Shown: piece after piece, positions 39,846-50,151 of the stretch | Layout of the letters: each line of letters starts with the position of its first letter | Numbering within the stretch: the first letter of the stretch is position 1 | Assembly: GCA_031761405.1 (NCBI GenBank) | Contig: JASEVX010000013.1 | Location: 41,848,730 to 41,912,729 of the forward strand | Length of the DNA: 64,000 nucleotides | Source: Serripes groenlandicus | Lineage: Eukaryota; Mollusca; Bivalvia; Cardiida; Cardiidae | Direction: 5' to 3' | Translations under genes and position numbers: made by a program | The notes under the pieces: generated by a model | The model's database searches: none | Told to the model about the DNA's origin: nothing | What the model saw: the letters and a program-made list of their open reading frames with translations, nothing else

Positions 39846-40027
39846 CGCAACAGACACAATTAGTAAACATTGAGGCAAAAGAAATGTCTCCTTTTGAAAC
39901 AATATTTTCAAATATATTCAAAAACTTTACTCTTGTATTAAGAGAATTTCCATTGTTTTCTCAAAATGCGGCAGATTTGTTGTATGTGGGAAAGGGATGA
40001 CGCTAGATGTGGCTCAGTTGTATCGTT

Positions 40028-40152
40028 AATTTTACAGTATCACGCGGCAATTTTACAGTATCACGCGGCAATTTTACAGTATCACGCGGCAATTTTACAG
40101 TATCACGCGGCAATTTTACAGTATCACGCGGCAATTTTACAGTATCACGATA
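40028..40152 (+). repeat. 21-bp tandem repeat, six units
   Basis: TTTTACAGTATCACGCGGCA plus A, six nearly identical copies. The period is a multiple of three, so an AILQYHA peptide repeat is open on the + strand and DTVKLPR on the - strand, with no sign of real coding. Confidence 0.95.
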
Positions 40153-40374
40153 CCACTTGTAGGAATTTAGCAGAACAACTGTTAATTTCAACCGCAGTGA
40201 TCTCCCTTTTTCCTATTTTGTTCAATTGCAAGGGAAACAAATCGTGTTTCATAAAGTTATCCCATTTCCGCGGATTACCGTTCTTTGTCAAAGTTGAGGT
40301 GGCATAACACAGTTGAAAGCTGATTTTCTGTTTCCTCGGAAACCCCAACTTTTATTCTCTCAATATTTCTCATA

Positions 40375-40660
40375 ATTTCCATACTGGTTCGATAAAAAGG
40401 GTTTGCCTGTATCAAGGAGTGCCAGAATTATAAGAAACTGACTGGAAGTCACACTCTCAGTCCATATTATGGAAAGAAGTGGCCACAAAAGTGGTCTGAA
40501 ACAGGGTGAAAAAAGTAGGACAGAAATATCAATTTGACCCTTTATTCCAAAAATCACCCAACAAAAACGCAGGGGATAAGGGTAAAATTGAAAGGCTGAT
40601 TAGACTCTCAAAACGATAGGCAATCTGTGGATGCAGTCAGAAATACCGTTTCCAGCTCCT
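40375..40660 (+). repeat. Dispersed repeat, copy 2 of 2 in window
   Basis: CTGTATCAAGGAGTGCCAGA, GAAGTCACACTCTCAGTCC and GTCTGAAACAGGGTGAAAAA. Reverse complement of 14172-14470. Confidence 0.65.
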
Positions 40661-41014
40661 TTTCAAGCAATTTTGAATGCGAAAGCTGGTATTCATATTT
40701 ACCTCTAAATTCACGCCTAGCTCTGCAACCAGTGTTGTCAAACCGGAAGGAGAAGTGGGTTCAACTGAAAAATTCAATCCCATGCTTAGAGCTCAATTTT
40801 CACATTTATAAACATCAAAATCAACCATTTACCCAAAAATGTACCCAAAACTTACTATTTGTTATAATTTCTATTTTTGACCCTGGCCAAAATCCGAATA
40901 TCCCGAAAGCAAGTGTTATGTGTCACCTGAATATTTCTATTTCATTCCTGTTGATTAAGAATTGATTCCGTTTGACGCAGTTTTCAATGAGATTTGAGTA
41001 TATGCCACGATAGC

Positions 41015-41212
41015 AAGGTATGATCCCCGGCCGGGTCATGCCAAATACTTTACTAATTATATCGATGGCTTTCCCTCATAGGCGCTCAGGATTGTGGGGT
41101 AAGCATTACGACTGACTCGCTGGTGTAAGGATAGATAAACAAGAACCACTGGTAACATACCCAGTAAACGCCGTGATGTAACTTGATTTCTTTTGAATGC
41201 GGCGTAAAAGGG
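41015..41212 (+). mobile_element. SINE-2 copy, 5' truncated
   Basis: TGATCCCCGGCCGGGTCATG, ACGACTGACTCGCTGGTGTA, AGTAAACGCCGTGATGTAAC and GAATGCGGCGTAAAA. The A-box side is absent. Confidence 0.75.
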
Positions 41213-41214
41213 TC

Positions 41215-41450
41215 GTTAGTTCGATTCCCGTCTCGGCCATTCATTCTTTCTGGTGATCGATAAAAGTCATTGCGACTAGCTTGATTCGTCCTCCCCCAAA
41301 TGGCTCAATTTCCTATCTAGTTAAGGTACCAAGTTGCCTAGGAATGATGTTGTGTGGAGTACTAGTTCGAGTTAGTTATGAAACACGTGGATATATGAAC
41401 AGACAGCCGCGAGATTACTGAAATAGTGTTGTAAACGGTGTTAAACCTAT
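41215..41450 (+). mobile_element. SINE-1 copy, 5' truncated
   Basis: GTTCGATTCCCGTCTCGGCC, CAAGTTGCCTAGGAATGATG, TTGTGTGGAGTACTAG, CCGCGAGATTACTGAAATAG and AAACGGTGTTAAACC. It follows the SINE-2 at 41015 and precedes another at 41473, giving three SINEs in 720 bp, all on +. Confidence 0.75.
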
Positions 41451-41472
41451 ATCTATTAATAAATGCCACACG

Positions 41473-41738
41473 ACCGCCTCGGTGGTGTAGTGTTAGAGCG
41501 TCCGCCTCGGGTGCGGGAGGTCGCAGGCTCGATTCCCGACCGGGTCATACCGACGACTTTCAAAATTGTAGTAATGGCTGCCCTCCTTGGCAATACTGAA
41601 GGGTTGTGGGGTTAGTAGCAATACGACTGAATGACTTGCTTCAGGATAGATGGACCAGTAGTACTGGTAACATACCCAGAAAACGCCGTGATATAAATGA
41701 AAAAAAAATGTTGAAAACGGCGTAATTAAAACACCAAA
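41473..41738 (+). mobile_element. SINE-2 copy, full length
   Basis: GCCTCGGTGGTGTAGTGTTA, GAGGTCGCAGGCTCGATTCC, AATGGCTGCCCTCCTTGGCA, CAGAAAACGCCGTGATATAA and TTGAAAACGGCGTAATTAAA. Confidence 0.85.
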
Positions 41739-41931
41739 CAATCAATCGATCAATTTATGCCACTCGAGAATATGAATGTAACGTGATAGTCGTCACAAGC
41801 AATGGGGACAGTCCTGTATTTATAGAAGTCGTCACCCGAATCGCCCAAAACGGTTTATTTGATATAAACCCATTTAAAATAGATCTTCATACATTGCATA
41901 TTCAAACTATGAAATTGAATATCTCCTGAGG

Positions 41932-42140
41932 TATAACCCTTTCCCTCTGGCAGACGTATTTTGACGCATCTGCAGCAGACGCCTTTCGACAACAGAGTGG
42001 CAAAAGGAGAAAGTGTTCATTATGTACGATTTCCTTTTTTTGCCACACTATTTTCAACACCTTTAATTTTGCTTTTGATACTAGAGATTGTTCACATTTT
42101 TGCCTTGATGTCGATGTCGTAAAATGTCGTAAAATTGTTA
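41932..42140 (+). mobile_element. MITE-P copy, right end eroded
   Basis: TATAACCCTTTCCCTCTGGC, GACGCATCTGCAGCAGACGC, and the stem GGAGAAAGTGTTCATTATGT with an imperfect complement. The right end dissolves into GTCGATGTCGTAAAATGTCG. Confidence 0.75.
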
Positions 42141-42210
42141 TAATCAACTTCTACTTTTGCCAAAGGACATTTCAAAATTCAAAATGCATGAGTTTCTAAG
42201 CGTTTAAGAG

Positions 42211-42561
42211 TTAACCCTTTGCAGACGCCGTTTGACGCATCTACAGCAGACGAATTTTGAATAAATTAAAAAAAAAACAATGTCTCATCAAACGGAGAAT
42301 GTTTTCATATTATCACAATGTTTTCAACAACTGTTCAATAATTAAATTTTCACTAACAGATATTTACCATTTTGTTCGGATGCTTTCATAGTAGGTCTTG
42401 TGTATATATGCTATATGTGGTATCCTATAAATTCCAAATAAATCGTGTTTGTTTGTATTTTCCGGTCATGTATATTGTATGTATATGTATGTTTTTTAGA
42501 CAATGTACTTTGTAAACGTCAACAATAAAATGTTCTGTCTGTCTGTCTGGTAAAGGGTTAA
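42211..42561 (+). mobile_element. MITE-P copy with a foreign insert
   Basis: TTAACCCTTTGCAGACGCC at the left and GGTAAAGGGTTAA at the right. About 42390-42549 is foreign: it includes GTATATGTATGTTTTTTAGA, AACAATAAAATGTTCTGTCT and a (CTGT)n run, resembling the 3' end and tail of a retroposon. The terminal GTCGTCTGCTGCAG block was lost at the insertion. Confidence 0.65.
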
Positions 42562-42632
42562 GCGATATTCTAAAAAGGCGTGACTAAAACAATCGAACGC
42601 CTTTTGTTCTATTGAATCCACCTCTATACCAT

Positions 42633-42882
42633 ACCGAGGGCTTGGTGTGAAACATTTGTAACTAAAAACCTATTTTGAAAATCCTGGTTTAGGGGCAATT
42701 TTGACCCTTTTGTAAACAATGGAAATTTAGGTGCCATTGCTCAGAATGAGCAATGGCACCTAAATTTCCATTGTTTACCAAGAAAAATTATTTAACGCTT
42801 ATAAAGACTTTGTGGCGAAGTGATTAACCTTGGTAAAAAATACCAATTTTAGTTACAACCGTTTCACACCAAGCCCTCGATA
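42633..42882 (+). mobile_element. MITE-C copy 1
   Basis: Ends: CCGAGGGCTTGGTGTGAAAC and, complementary at the right, GTTTCACACCAAGCCCTCG, extended by TTGTAACTAAAA. The centre is a perfect hairpin, TTTAGGTGCCATTGCTCA with its complement. A second copy at 52645 is in the opposite orientation. Confidence 0.9.
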
Positions 42883-43093
42883 CACTTATAAAAGAGTGTA
42901 CTAACTGGAATGAGAGTCATTTTTCGTCAAGGAATATTTATCTGTCTAGAAAGTCAGTTATTGTAGGAATAATTCCGTTTTAGCTTATGTAAATATGTTT
43001 TTTTCGTCAGGGAATATTGATCTGCGTAGAAAGTCAGTTATTGTAGGAATAACTTCGTTATAGTTTATGTAAATATGTTTGTCTTTATCGTTT

Positions 43094-43297
43094 CCCGCAT
43101 ACAGCAAATCTTCATAAGACGACTTTTAAAAAAATCTAAACAATACAGAAACTCTATAAATTAAAGAAAAGTTATTGAATCTATTTTGGCAAATGAGAAA
43201 TTTCTAATGAATAGCAATTTCTCTTTTTGAGAAACTGTTTTCCAATACTGTCTGCTATATAGGCGTAAGAAAGCTTTTGTATGTGAGAAATGGTTAA
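43094..43297 (-). mobile_element. MITE-P copy, reversed, just upstream of the TRIM-like gene
   Basis: TTTCCCGCATACAGCAAATC at the left and GTATGTGAGAAATGGTTAA at the right, with the stem AATGAGAAATTTCTAATGAA and complement. It ends about 100 bases before the gene's ATG, so it probably lies in the promoter or 5' UTR region. Confidence 0.7.
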
Positions 43298-43398
43298 TTA
43301 TCATTTCCATTTCTGTTTTACTCCATTTCGTTAATAGTCACAATCTACCGTTTCAAAATTAACTAATGACGCATTAAACTATCATTCAGAAATTAAAG

Positions 43399-43565
43399 AT
43401 GGCGGAGACAAAGTGCAAAACAGAGGAGCAGGGACCCGGATTTGATGTTGCTGAGTTTGGAAATGACATCAACGTATGTTCCCTTCATACCGGAAATGAC
43501 GTCACACGCTTCTGTGACAAACATGACGCAGTGTGTTGTCAAGTTTGTATCGCCATGTTTCACAA
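43399..43565 (+). CDS. TRIM-like protein, exon 1 (B-box)
   Basis: First coding exon of a two-exon gene completed by 45215-46568 (506 residues in all). The ATG sits in AAAGATGG, a good initiation context, after an in-frame-free AT-rich leader. Residues 27-59 form a B-box zinc finger: C27, H30, C39, H42, C47, C50, H55 and, after the splice, C58 or H59. Known B-box proteins bind zinc through this pattern. The exon ends CACAA before GTGAGTACTT, splitting Lys56 two bases to one. There is no RING domain upstream: the protein starts directly with a short acidic leader, so ubiquitin-ligase activity is not supported. Expanded TRIM-like families are known in bivalves, often linked to innate immunity; that role is inference here. 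Confidence 0.85.
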
Positions 43566-43911
43566 GTGAGTACTTGCTTGTTCTTTGTTATCTATCTCTC
43601 TATATACTAACTATGCCATTGGTAACATTCAACACATTCTCTTAGTGGTATTCTCCAAGCACATTGACATCAGACCAACATGAATATTCAAAAGTATACG
43701 GTCAATTCGACTCTACCCATTGTGCGGTTTAGTCAGATCAAATATGCGTACAACGAAGTATTTTGGTCTGATTTTAAAGGTGCTGAGCTCTAGATCCAGA
43801 TCAAAATTTTGAACTTTTAAAAGTTCGGCAAATTTTGCTTATAGTGACAACAATGTAAGTAATAAGTAGTATAACTATTTTGTCAGTAAATGTTGAAACA
43901 CTGTTAATTGA

Positions 43912-44110
43912 AAGTAATGAAAATGTTATTTGTTTGGCTTACTTGGTATGTCTACCAAGTAAATAATGAAGCATTAACTATCAATATTCAGAGGTTTGTT
44001 GTACTGGAAAGTGGAATTATTACTCTTATTTTTATTTTATCCCATAATTATGATTCTAATACTTCAAGACAACATTTGAACGGTTTAAAAAGTTCGACTG
44101 TACTGTCTTT
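43912..44110 (+). repeat. Dispersed repeat in TRIM intron, pair with 61862
   Basis: TTGGCTTACTTGGTATGTCT, ACCAAGTAAATAATGAAGCA, TTGTACTGGAAAGTGGAATT and TTCAAGACAACATTTGAACG. The same blocks in the same order occur at 61862-62050, inside a cadherin intron. Confidence 0.75.
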
Positions 44111-44246
44111 AATATGGAGTTCAGCACATTTAATGATAATGCGTTTTGGTTTTATTGACTGTAACGTTTGTTTGTTTGTTTGAATTGGGTTTTACACCCT
44201 TTTCTCAATAGTTCAGGGTTTCCTGAATAATTTACCCGTTCTTATA

Positions 44247-44514
44247 TATGAGCCGTTCCACGAGAAAACCAACATTATTGACTCTGCGTAATGTATCGAG
44301 AAAGAATAGCCTTCACAGTCCGTGCAATTTAATCTGGGCCGACACATTCCGTCTTAGGGGGATAGAGGTATGGAGTAATGATTCCTGAAACAGAAAATCC
44401 ACAGGAGTTGAAAAGTGTTCATCAGGATTAGCCTGAGCGCCATGCTTTGGCTGATCCGGGTCGATACTTTACGCAGAGTCCACAATGTTGGTTTTCTCCC
44501 GGAACGGCTCATAT
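44247..44514 (-). mobile_element. MITE-G copy in TRIM intron
   Basis: TATGAGCCGTTCCACGAGAA to TCCCGGAACGGCTCATA. Reversed module order, with GAAACAGAAAATCCACAGGA in the middle. It is followed immediately by a second copy. Confidence 0.85.
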
Positions 44515-44750
44515 CAATATATCTGCGTAATGTATCGACCAGATCAGCCTGCGCTGTCCGCGCAGACTGATCCGGCCGACACATTCCGTCTAAGGGGGGA
44601 TAGATAGAGTAGTGATTCCTGAAACAGAAAATCCACAGGAGGCGAAAAGTGTCTATCCGGGCACGCCTGTGTGGCATGCTTAGGCTGATCCGGGTCGATA
44701 CTTTACGCAGAGTCCACAATGTTGGTTTTCTCGTGGAACGGCTCATATTA
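44515..44750 (-). mobile_element. MITE-G copy 2 in TRIM intron, 5' truncated
   Basis: ATCTGCGTAATGTATCGACC at the left, lacking GAGCCGTTCC and CCAACATTG. The right end TTCTCGTGGAACGGCTCATA is complete. Orientation matches its neighbour, so this is a head-to-tail pair. Confidence 0.85.
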
Positions 44751-45071
44751 TATTACATTATATTATATATCCTGACATCGATGTATAAACAGTATAATTA
44801 ACTTAATTTAAATGCCTTAGACAATTTTCATTTGAATTTATTTAAAAAAAGAAAAGAAGATACCTTTTAAAATTAAAAACAATGTTTAAAGTATTTCCTT
44901 CAATACTTCTCGTACTTGCTATAATGTTATGAGTCCTGGAACCTAATTCTTGCCTATCCGATTCGGAATAGTTTGGAACAAGGGAATCGTGTAGATTTCG
45001 TTCCAAAACGCTTTCGATCCTTTTTAATGCATTCTGTAGCAATATGTGTACTTCTTGTTTCATAAAATCTT

Positions 45072-45177
45072 TCAACTGACGGCTGGTGTCAGGATATTTA
45101 GACCAGTAGAACTGGTAACAAACCCATGCAACGTTGTGATATGATTGCAAAAGTGTTGTAAACATACTGATATGTAT
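45072..45177 (+). mobile_element. SINE-2 3' fragment before TRIM exon 2
   Basis: CTGACGGCTGGTGTCAGGAT, ACCAGTAGAACTGGTAACAA and CAACGTTGTGATATGATTGC. It ends about 37 bases before the acceptor of exon 2, so it may overlap the branch-point region. Confidence 0.7.
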
Positions 45178-45214
45178 TGTAACTTGGGCTTACTTATAAT
45201 ATAATTCTTTTCAG

Positions 45215-46568
45215 AACATGTCATCTATCAAATCTAAAGCAAGCCGCTATTGGTGTGAGACAAAGTGCCAGTCTTAAACGTGCTTCGTTCTCGCTAAAGG
45301 TTTTATCCAAAAATCTTGCTGATGTTAAACAGCACGATGGAGAAAAACTCATAAAGCTCGAACAGGATCGCCAAAACGCTCTCATTCATATCAATCATGT
45401 TCAGAAGAATATAATAAAGCGTCTGGACGAACTAAAAGAGTCGACATGTGTGGAACTAGATTCAAAATGTAGTTCTTTAAGACAGGCTATACATAGCCGA
45501 CTGAAAGATGTCTCTGACGTCATTAATGACGTCCAAAAATTGGTTCTTCAATTTGAAAGCGAAAACAGTTCAGCAACTGAAGAAAACATTTTCCACTCAT
45601 TAAAACAGAGCAAATATGTACAAGAAGAAGCCGACCGTTTCTGCAAACAAAAGGAGTCACGTGACTCTGTGTGTACGATCCAGTTTCAGCCGAATGATGA
45701 AATCGAACAATTCATCGCGGGATTGACGTCACTCGGGGATTTCGAGAAAGATGTTAATGTAAGCACCAGGCTTGGTTCTAAGCTCAACGCATCGCTTCAG
45801 GGGCTGTACATGGTCAAAGGTAAGCAAGATAGTAAACAATACGGATCGTTTTCTTCCTGTTTATTGGACGATGGAACTGTGGTAATTGCGGACCAATCAA
45901 ACGCGATGTTGAAACGTTTTAATACGTCGTACAAATTAACAGAGACGTGCCCTGTTCCAGAATCACCCAGATGTTTATGTAGAATTTCCGACAATGAGGT
46001 GATAGTTGCATCAACGATGAATATTTACAGTGTTTCCGTCAGAGACCAATTGGTGTTAGAAAAGAAGGTCGCAAAATTAGAATCAATTTGCAACTCCATG
46101 ACGTTTGACCAGGGACTATTTTACGTCGCGCACGGAGGAGGTGATTATCCGCGCTATTTGGGATTGTACGACTTACACTGGAAGATTCAAAGGAAAATGT
46201 GCCGTGATTGTTTGGAATATCCGGTCAGTGTGATCGTCAACAGATCACATGACAGTATTTACGTCGCGGATTTGTACAAAGGTCTACTTACATTCAACAA
46301 AAATGGGGACTGTTTGGACATCTATAAAGATAGATGTGTGACCAATCCAACTGCGATTTGTGAAGTGGCAAGTAATGTTTTACTATTGACAGGCGAAGGT
46401 TCAAACAACGTTCTCGTTATAAAAGAGGGTAAGAAGAAAGTGACCGAATTACTCAAACCAGAGGATGGGATCCAACAACCGTCATGTTTGCTGTTTGACG
46501 AGAAGAGATCTCGGATGATTGTGTTAATGACAAAAGCCGATCACTTTAGGGTTTACGATCTAAGGTGA
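45215..46568 (+). CDS. TRIM-like protein, exon 2 (coiled coil and beta-propeller-like C-terminus)
   Basis: Second and last coding exon, after an acceptor ATTCTTTTCAG. The phase matches exon 1 exactly (AA|A), giving 1521 coding bases and TGA at 46566-46568. Residues 57-69 (TCHLSNLKQAAIG) finish the B-box. Residues about 75-200 are rich in Lys, Glu, Leu and Gln with heptad-like spacing, a typical TRIM coiled coil for dimerisation. Residues about 255-506 show repeating beta-strand blocks such as LLDDGTVVIADQSNAMLKRF and SIYVADLYKGLLTFNKNGD, spaced about 45 residues, as in NHL/WD-like propellers. This suggests a ligand- or RNA-binding C-terminus. The frame is intact and codon use is unlike the surrounding repeats. 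The precise orthologue (TRIM56/45/71-like names are often used) cannot be assigned by eye. Confidence 0.88.
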
Positions 46569-46811
46569 AGTAACTTGTACACTGCTTGAGCCCTTACGCT
46601 GGTACCTTTACCAATGACTTATGGTCTTCATTTGTCGTAAAATTTATTCCGGTCGAAAATGGAGGATACGCCTTGGTAGATGAACATGCTATACCGTGAA
46701 ATCCTGTTTAGCACTGCGTTAACTTCCATTCCAAAACAATAACTTTTTATAACCGTGTTTCAATCTGAGAAATTGAGGATATTTCATGAGTGTTTATTTA
46801 TTATCACGTTT

Positions 46812-46817
46812 AATAAA
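46812..46817 (+). promoter_or_regulatory. Possible polyadenylation signal of the TRIM-like gene
   Basis: AATAAA 244 bases after the stop codon, followed by GT/T-containing sequence. A second AATAAA lies at 47141-47146, beyond the dispersed repeat at 46877. The proximal one would exclude the repeat from the transcript. Confidence 0.4.
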
Positions 46818-46876
46818 CGCGGTTTCTAAGATGATATGCCGCGATTCTTCAGGATATAATTTTAATAATTAAAAGC

Positions 46877-47105
46877 AAATTTCACTATTTTTTGTTTCCC
46901 TAATTAAAATGCCAAACTATTTCGTTTCTTATCAAGTATTGTTAGTCGGCAAGGTAACTATTTATGTCAACTTATTCAATCACTTAAAAACGATCCACCA
47001 TTCATGGTTTACAAACTATTGGGTTAACAAAAATGGTGAAATATGCATTAAGTATTTAAGTATTACTTAGCGCTGAAAAAGGTTGGTAGAATTGTACCCA
47101 GTTAT
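46877..47105 (-). repeat. Dispersed repeat in TRIM 3' flank
   Basis: TTTTTGTTTCCCTAATTAAA, CCACCATTCATGGTTTACAA, TTAAGTATTTAAGTATTACT and TTGGTAGAATTGTACCCAG. Reverse complement of 21361-21540. Confidence 0.7.
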
Positions 47106-47574
47106 TTATTTATGTGTTTTGTTAGTCAATTTCGTCTATTAATAAAGTTATCAAAAGCATTGGCGTTCTGAGTTGAGTTTTATCAGGATCTCACTCACAC
47201 TCCATCTTGTCACGGGAACATCAAATGAAAGTATCCACCGAGTAACTGGCCGAGTGTTTAGCGTCGTGGCTTTGAGATCGACCCTTGCTCGTAGCGGTCA
47301 TAGCGCTACAATTCAACAAATAGGAGTATGATAAGGATCTTGCCTGTTTTCGATCTTATAGTAGATTTATTTAAAAAAAAAACCTAGATAATGGTTATAG
47401 CCGAGTGTATAAGCAACTTGACCGTACTTAGAATTTGAGCTCCGTCAGGCGATTTGATGTCTACATATAGTGAAATCTCGGATGAAGGCTTACCATATGC
47501 CGTCGCTGTCCGCACATATCTCGTATATACCTAGTTGTTTCATCTGACAGACACAATCACTAGAATTGAAACCC
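47106..47574. other. No gene seen
   Basis: Contains a weak tRNA-like string at 47238 (TAACTGGCCGAGTGTTTAGC, GATCGACCCTTGCTCG) that might be a worn SINE head. Otherwise unassigned. Confidence 0.45.
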
Positions 47575-47891
47575 AATACATAGTTCCAGAACTACAATCA
47601 TTATCTCCCGTGTCGGCCATTTTGACAGGAAAATATGATGAGCATTAATAGAGTATAATTTAAAAGAAATGTGATAAATAGGAAAATACCAAGGAATTTG
47701 AGTTTGAAAACCATATTTCGTTGATGCATGTGTATGATCTGATTATATCAACTTTCTAATTTGATTATTTTTGCACATGCAATTGTTTAATTTAATTATA
47801 TTTGTTATTTCTCCATACAACATATGGTAAATTTGCCTATCAAAATGGCTGCCAGGGGAGGTAAATATTGTAGTTCTGGGAACTATGTATT
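47575..47891. mobile_element. MITE with about 60-bp terminal inverted repeats
   Basis: AATACATAGTTCCAGAACTA at 47575 and its complement at 47872-47891 (TAGTTCTGGGAACTATGTATT). The match extends inward through TCATTATCTCCC and GCCATTTTGACAGG against CTATCAAAATGGC and GGGGAGGTAAAT. The interior of about 200 bp is AT-rich with no ORF. No target duplication is obvious. Confidence 0.85.
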
Positions 47892-47949
47892 AATTGAACG
47901 TCAATTAATCCTTTAAAGGTTGGAAAAAGTATGGTGATTTAAACGTCAA

Positions 47950-48150
47950 AATGGTGGTGTATTGGTAGAGCGTCCGCCTCGGAAGCGGGAGACCAGTGTT
48001 CGAAACCCGGCCGGGCCAAACAAAAGACTATTAAAATGGTAGTAATGGTTTCCTTTCTTGGCGCTCATGGTTGTGTGGATATTATTATGAATGATCCATT
48101 CATCGCTGTCATTGTTCAAAAGTTGCGTAAAACATCATGCAAATAAACAT
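47950..48150 (+). mobile_element. SINE-2 copy, 3' truncated
   Basis: AATGGTGGTGTATTGGTAGA, GCGTCCGCCTCGGAAGCGGG, CAGTGTTCGAAACCCGGCCG and TGGTTTCCTTTCTTGGCGCT. The tail is replaced by a short piece of TTGTTCAAAAGTTGCG then a second SINE. Confidence 0.75.
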
Positions 48151-48159
48151 ACTCTCTGA

Positions 48160-48345
48160 TACCAGTGTTCGATCCCCGGTTGGGTCGTACACAAGATTTT
48201 TAAAATTGGTAGTAATGGCTTCCTTCCATGGCGCTCAGGGTTATGGCGATATTATTATGACTGATCAATTCATCGGTATGAGGTTTTACTGGTAATTTAC
48301 ACAGGAAACACCGTGATATAACTCAAATACTGTTGAAATGAAAGC
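48160..48345 (+). mobile_element. SINE-2 copy, 5' truncated
   Basis: ACCAGTGTTCGATCCCCGGT, GGTAGTAATGGCTTCCTTCC and GGAAACACCGTGATATAACT. It follows the previous copy in the same orientation and shares ACCAGTGTTCGA with it, so a local duplication is possible. Confidence 0.7.
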
Positions 48346-48354
48346 TGGGCTGTC

Positions 48355-48511
48355 AGACGACTTTCGAAAACATCGTGACAAAAGGAGAAATTCAAAAAAA
48401 AATTCAACTCTTTTCAGTAATTATACCTTTATTTTCAGAGATTTGCCAAAATTATTCTAGATGTTTTCAAAGTCATCTGCTGCAGATATGTCGTATGTGG
48501 GACAGTGTTAA
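48355..48511 (+). mobile_element. MITE-P copy, central stem deleted
   Basis: GTCAGACGACTTTCGAAAAC, GGAGAAATTCAAAAAAAAA, GTCATCTGCTGCAGATATGT and GTATGTGGGACAGTGTTAA. Two related partial units follow at 48520-48665, each with GTAGCCG, CAGTAGATGTACCAA and TGTCTACA. Confidence 0.65.
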
Positions 48512-48823
48512 ATATCTCTTTTTGTAGCCGCCTGCAGTAGATGTACCAAATTGCGTCTACAGGTTGAAAACATCTAGGCAAGATATCTCTACAAATGCAG
48601 ATATAACATATTTCCTTTTGTAGCCGTCTTCAGTAGATGTACCAACATGTGTCTACATGTGGGAAAAACAAGTTTCACTATTCATTCTTTATTTTTTATT
48701 TTGTTATTGCAAAGACTTATCCCTAGATATATACAATATCTTGTTTAAGAACAAAATATGATGATAATAGCATTAAATCCTTTCTTAAATAAAGCAAATA
48801 CGAAGCAGACCACTTTGAAAATA

Positions 48824-49092
48824 ATATGAGCCGTTCCGTGGGAAAACCAACACTATGGACTCTGCGTAATGTATCGACCCAGATCAGCCTGCGCAGTCCG
48901 CGCAGGCTAATCCGGGCCGACACATTCCGTCACAGGGTGATAGAGGTATAGAGTAATGATTCCTGAAACAGAAATTCCACAGCAGGCGAAAAGTGTCTGT
49001 CCGGGTTAGCCTGCACGGCATGCTTAAACTGATCCGGGTCGAAACTTTGCGCAGATTCCACAATGTTGGTTTTCTCGCGAAACGGCTCATAT
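48824..49092 (-). mobile_element. MITE-G copy, full length, reversed
   Basis: TATGAGCCGTTCCGTGGGAA to TTCTCGCGAAACGGCTCATA. All modules are present, including GCGCAGTCCGCGCAGGCTAA and GAAACAGAAATTCCACAGCA. Confidence 0.9.
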
Positions 49093-49114
49093 GTAAAAAT
49101 ATGGAACATTATGG

Positions 49115-49228
49115 AATTCATTTGAAAACATTGCCGCAAAAAGAGAAATTGCTAAAGTGTTTTCGCAAGGTGTCTGCTGCTGATGCGGCAAAATACGTCT
49201 GTAAGGGGGAAAGGGTTAAGACATGCAT
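49115..49228 (-). mobile_element. MITE-P remnant
   Basis: ATTTGAAAACATTGCCGCAA, AAGAGAAATTGCTAAAGTG, GCAAAATACGTCTGTAAGGG and GGAAAGGGTTAA. Confidence 0.6.
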
Positions 49229-50151
49229 CGTTATAATGTATAAGAAGTGTACTTATTCATTTGAAAATGTGCAGCAAACGACGTTTTGAATCTTCAAGGC
49301 ATCTTTTGTTTAATCATTGCCGTATAAATATGTTAACAGAAATGCGATAAAAGGTATAATTGCACGTGATGAGCAAACCATTTCTTTCACAAGGTTTTTG
49401 TTTTAACTCTTTCGCTGTCAATGTCAATAAAAAGGCTTTTGCAAACAATACAGAGTCGGGTGAGACAGCTCGTAGTAAGCTGTTTCTCCTGAGATCTGCA
49501 TTGTTTGCCACTTAGATATTACATTTTACCAAATGACCTGTATGACTAAATGTAGTGGTTCAATTTTTCATGGAGGAGTCGACTTTGTTCAATTTGACAG
49601 TGAAAGAGTTAACAATTGTCTGCTGCATATAATTCAAAATTCGTCTAGACGGGTTCAATTACATGTTGCACCGTTATACAGGTCAAATAACGCCAAATAC
49701 ATCCGCGGTCAGGCTGATCTTAAAGTCCCTAACATTAAAAAGGTTTGTGTATACCTTCATCAGAAAGCATTGAATATATGACACATATATGTGTACAGTA
49801 ATTGTAAATATGTACAGATTTCACTGAACATGCGATATTATCAATTGTAGTAATTTGACCCTGTCTGAAAGTGAAAGAGGAGTATGTGAAAAAACAGTTG
49901 AGGCGAGCACGATTGAGTTCCAAATAATGGCAACCATCTTCGCGGGGTGAATTCTTTCTTCCATAATGCATAACACCTATTTTTTTTTTTTTTTTTTGGA
50001 TTACCTAAAAATTAAGAGGTTGCTTTTTCCAATGCTATAGGGTGGTCCGCCTTTAACAATTGAAGAGAAATGTGACTTTTGAGGATTGAAACTTGATGAT
50101 TTACATGTAAACAAAAGAAGGAATTGAATTGGGGTAATGTGACATTATAAG
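49229..50151. other. No gene supported; poly-T tract
   Basis: Contains a T-run at 49980-49998 and AT-rich spacer. A pyrimidine-rich acceptor-like site in the - direction near 49863-49880 could begin a tiny terminal cadherin exon, but this is not supported enough to annotate. Confidence 0.4.

Noticed and set aside
40003..40191. Peptide repeats AILQYHA / DTVKLPR
   Set aside because: Six copies of a 21-bp tandem repeat. The open frame follows from the period and not from coding selection.
49827..49868. Possible 15-codon terminal exon of the cadherin-type gene (- strand)
   Set aside because: A strong pyrimidine tract with CAG precedes it and the phase would fit, but such short in-phase sequences are frequent by chance and nothing else supports it.
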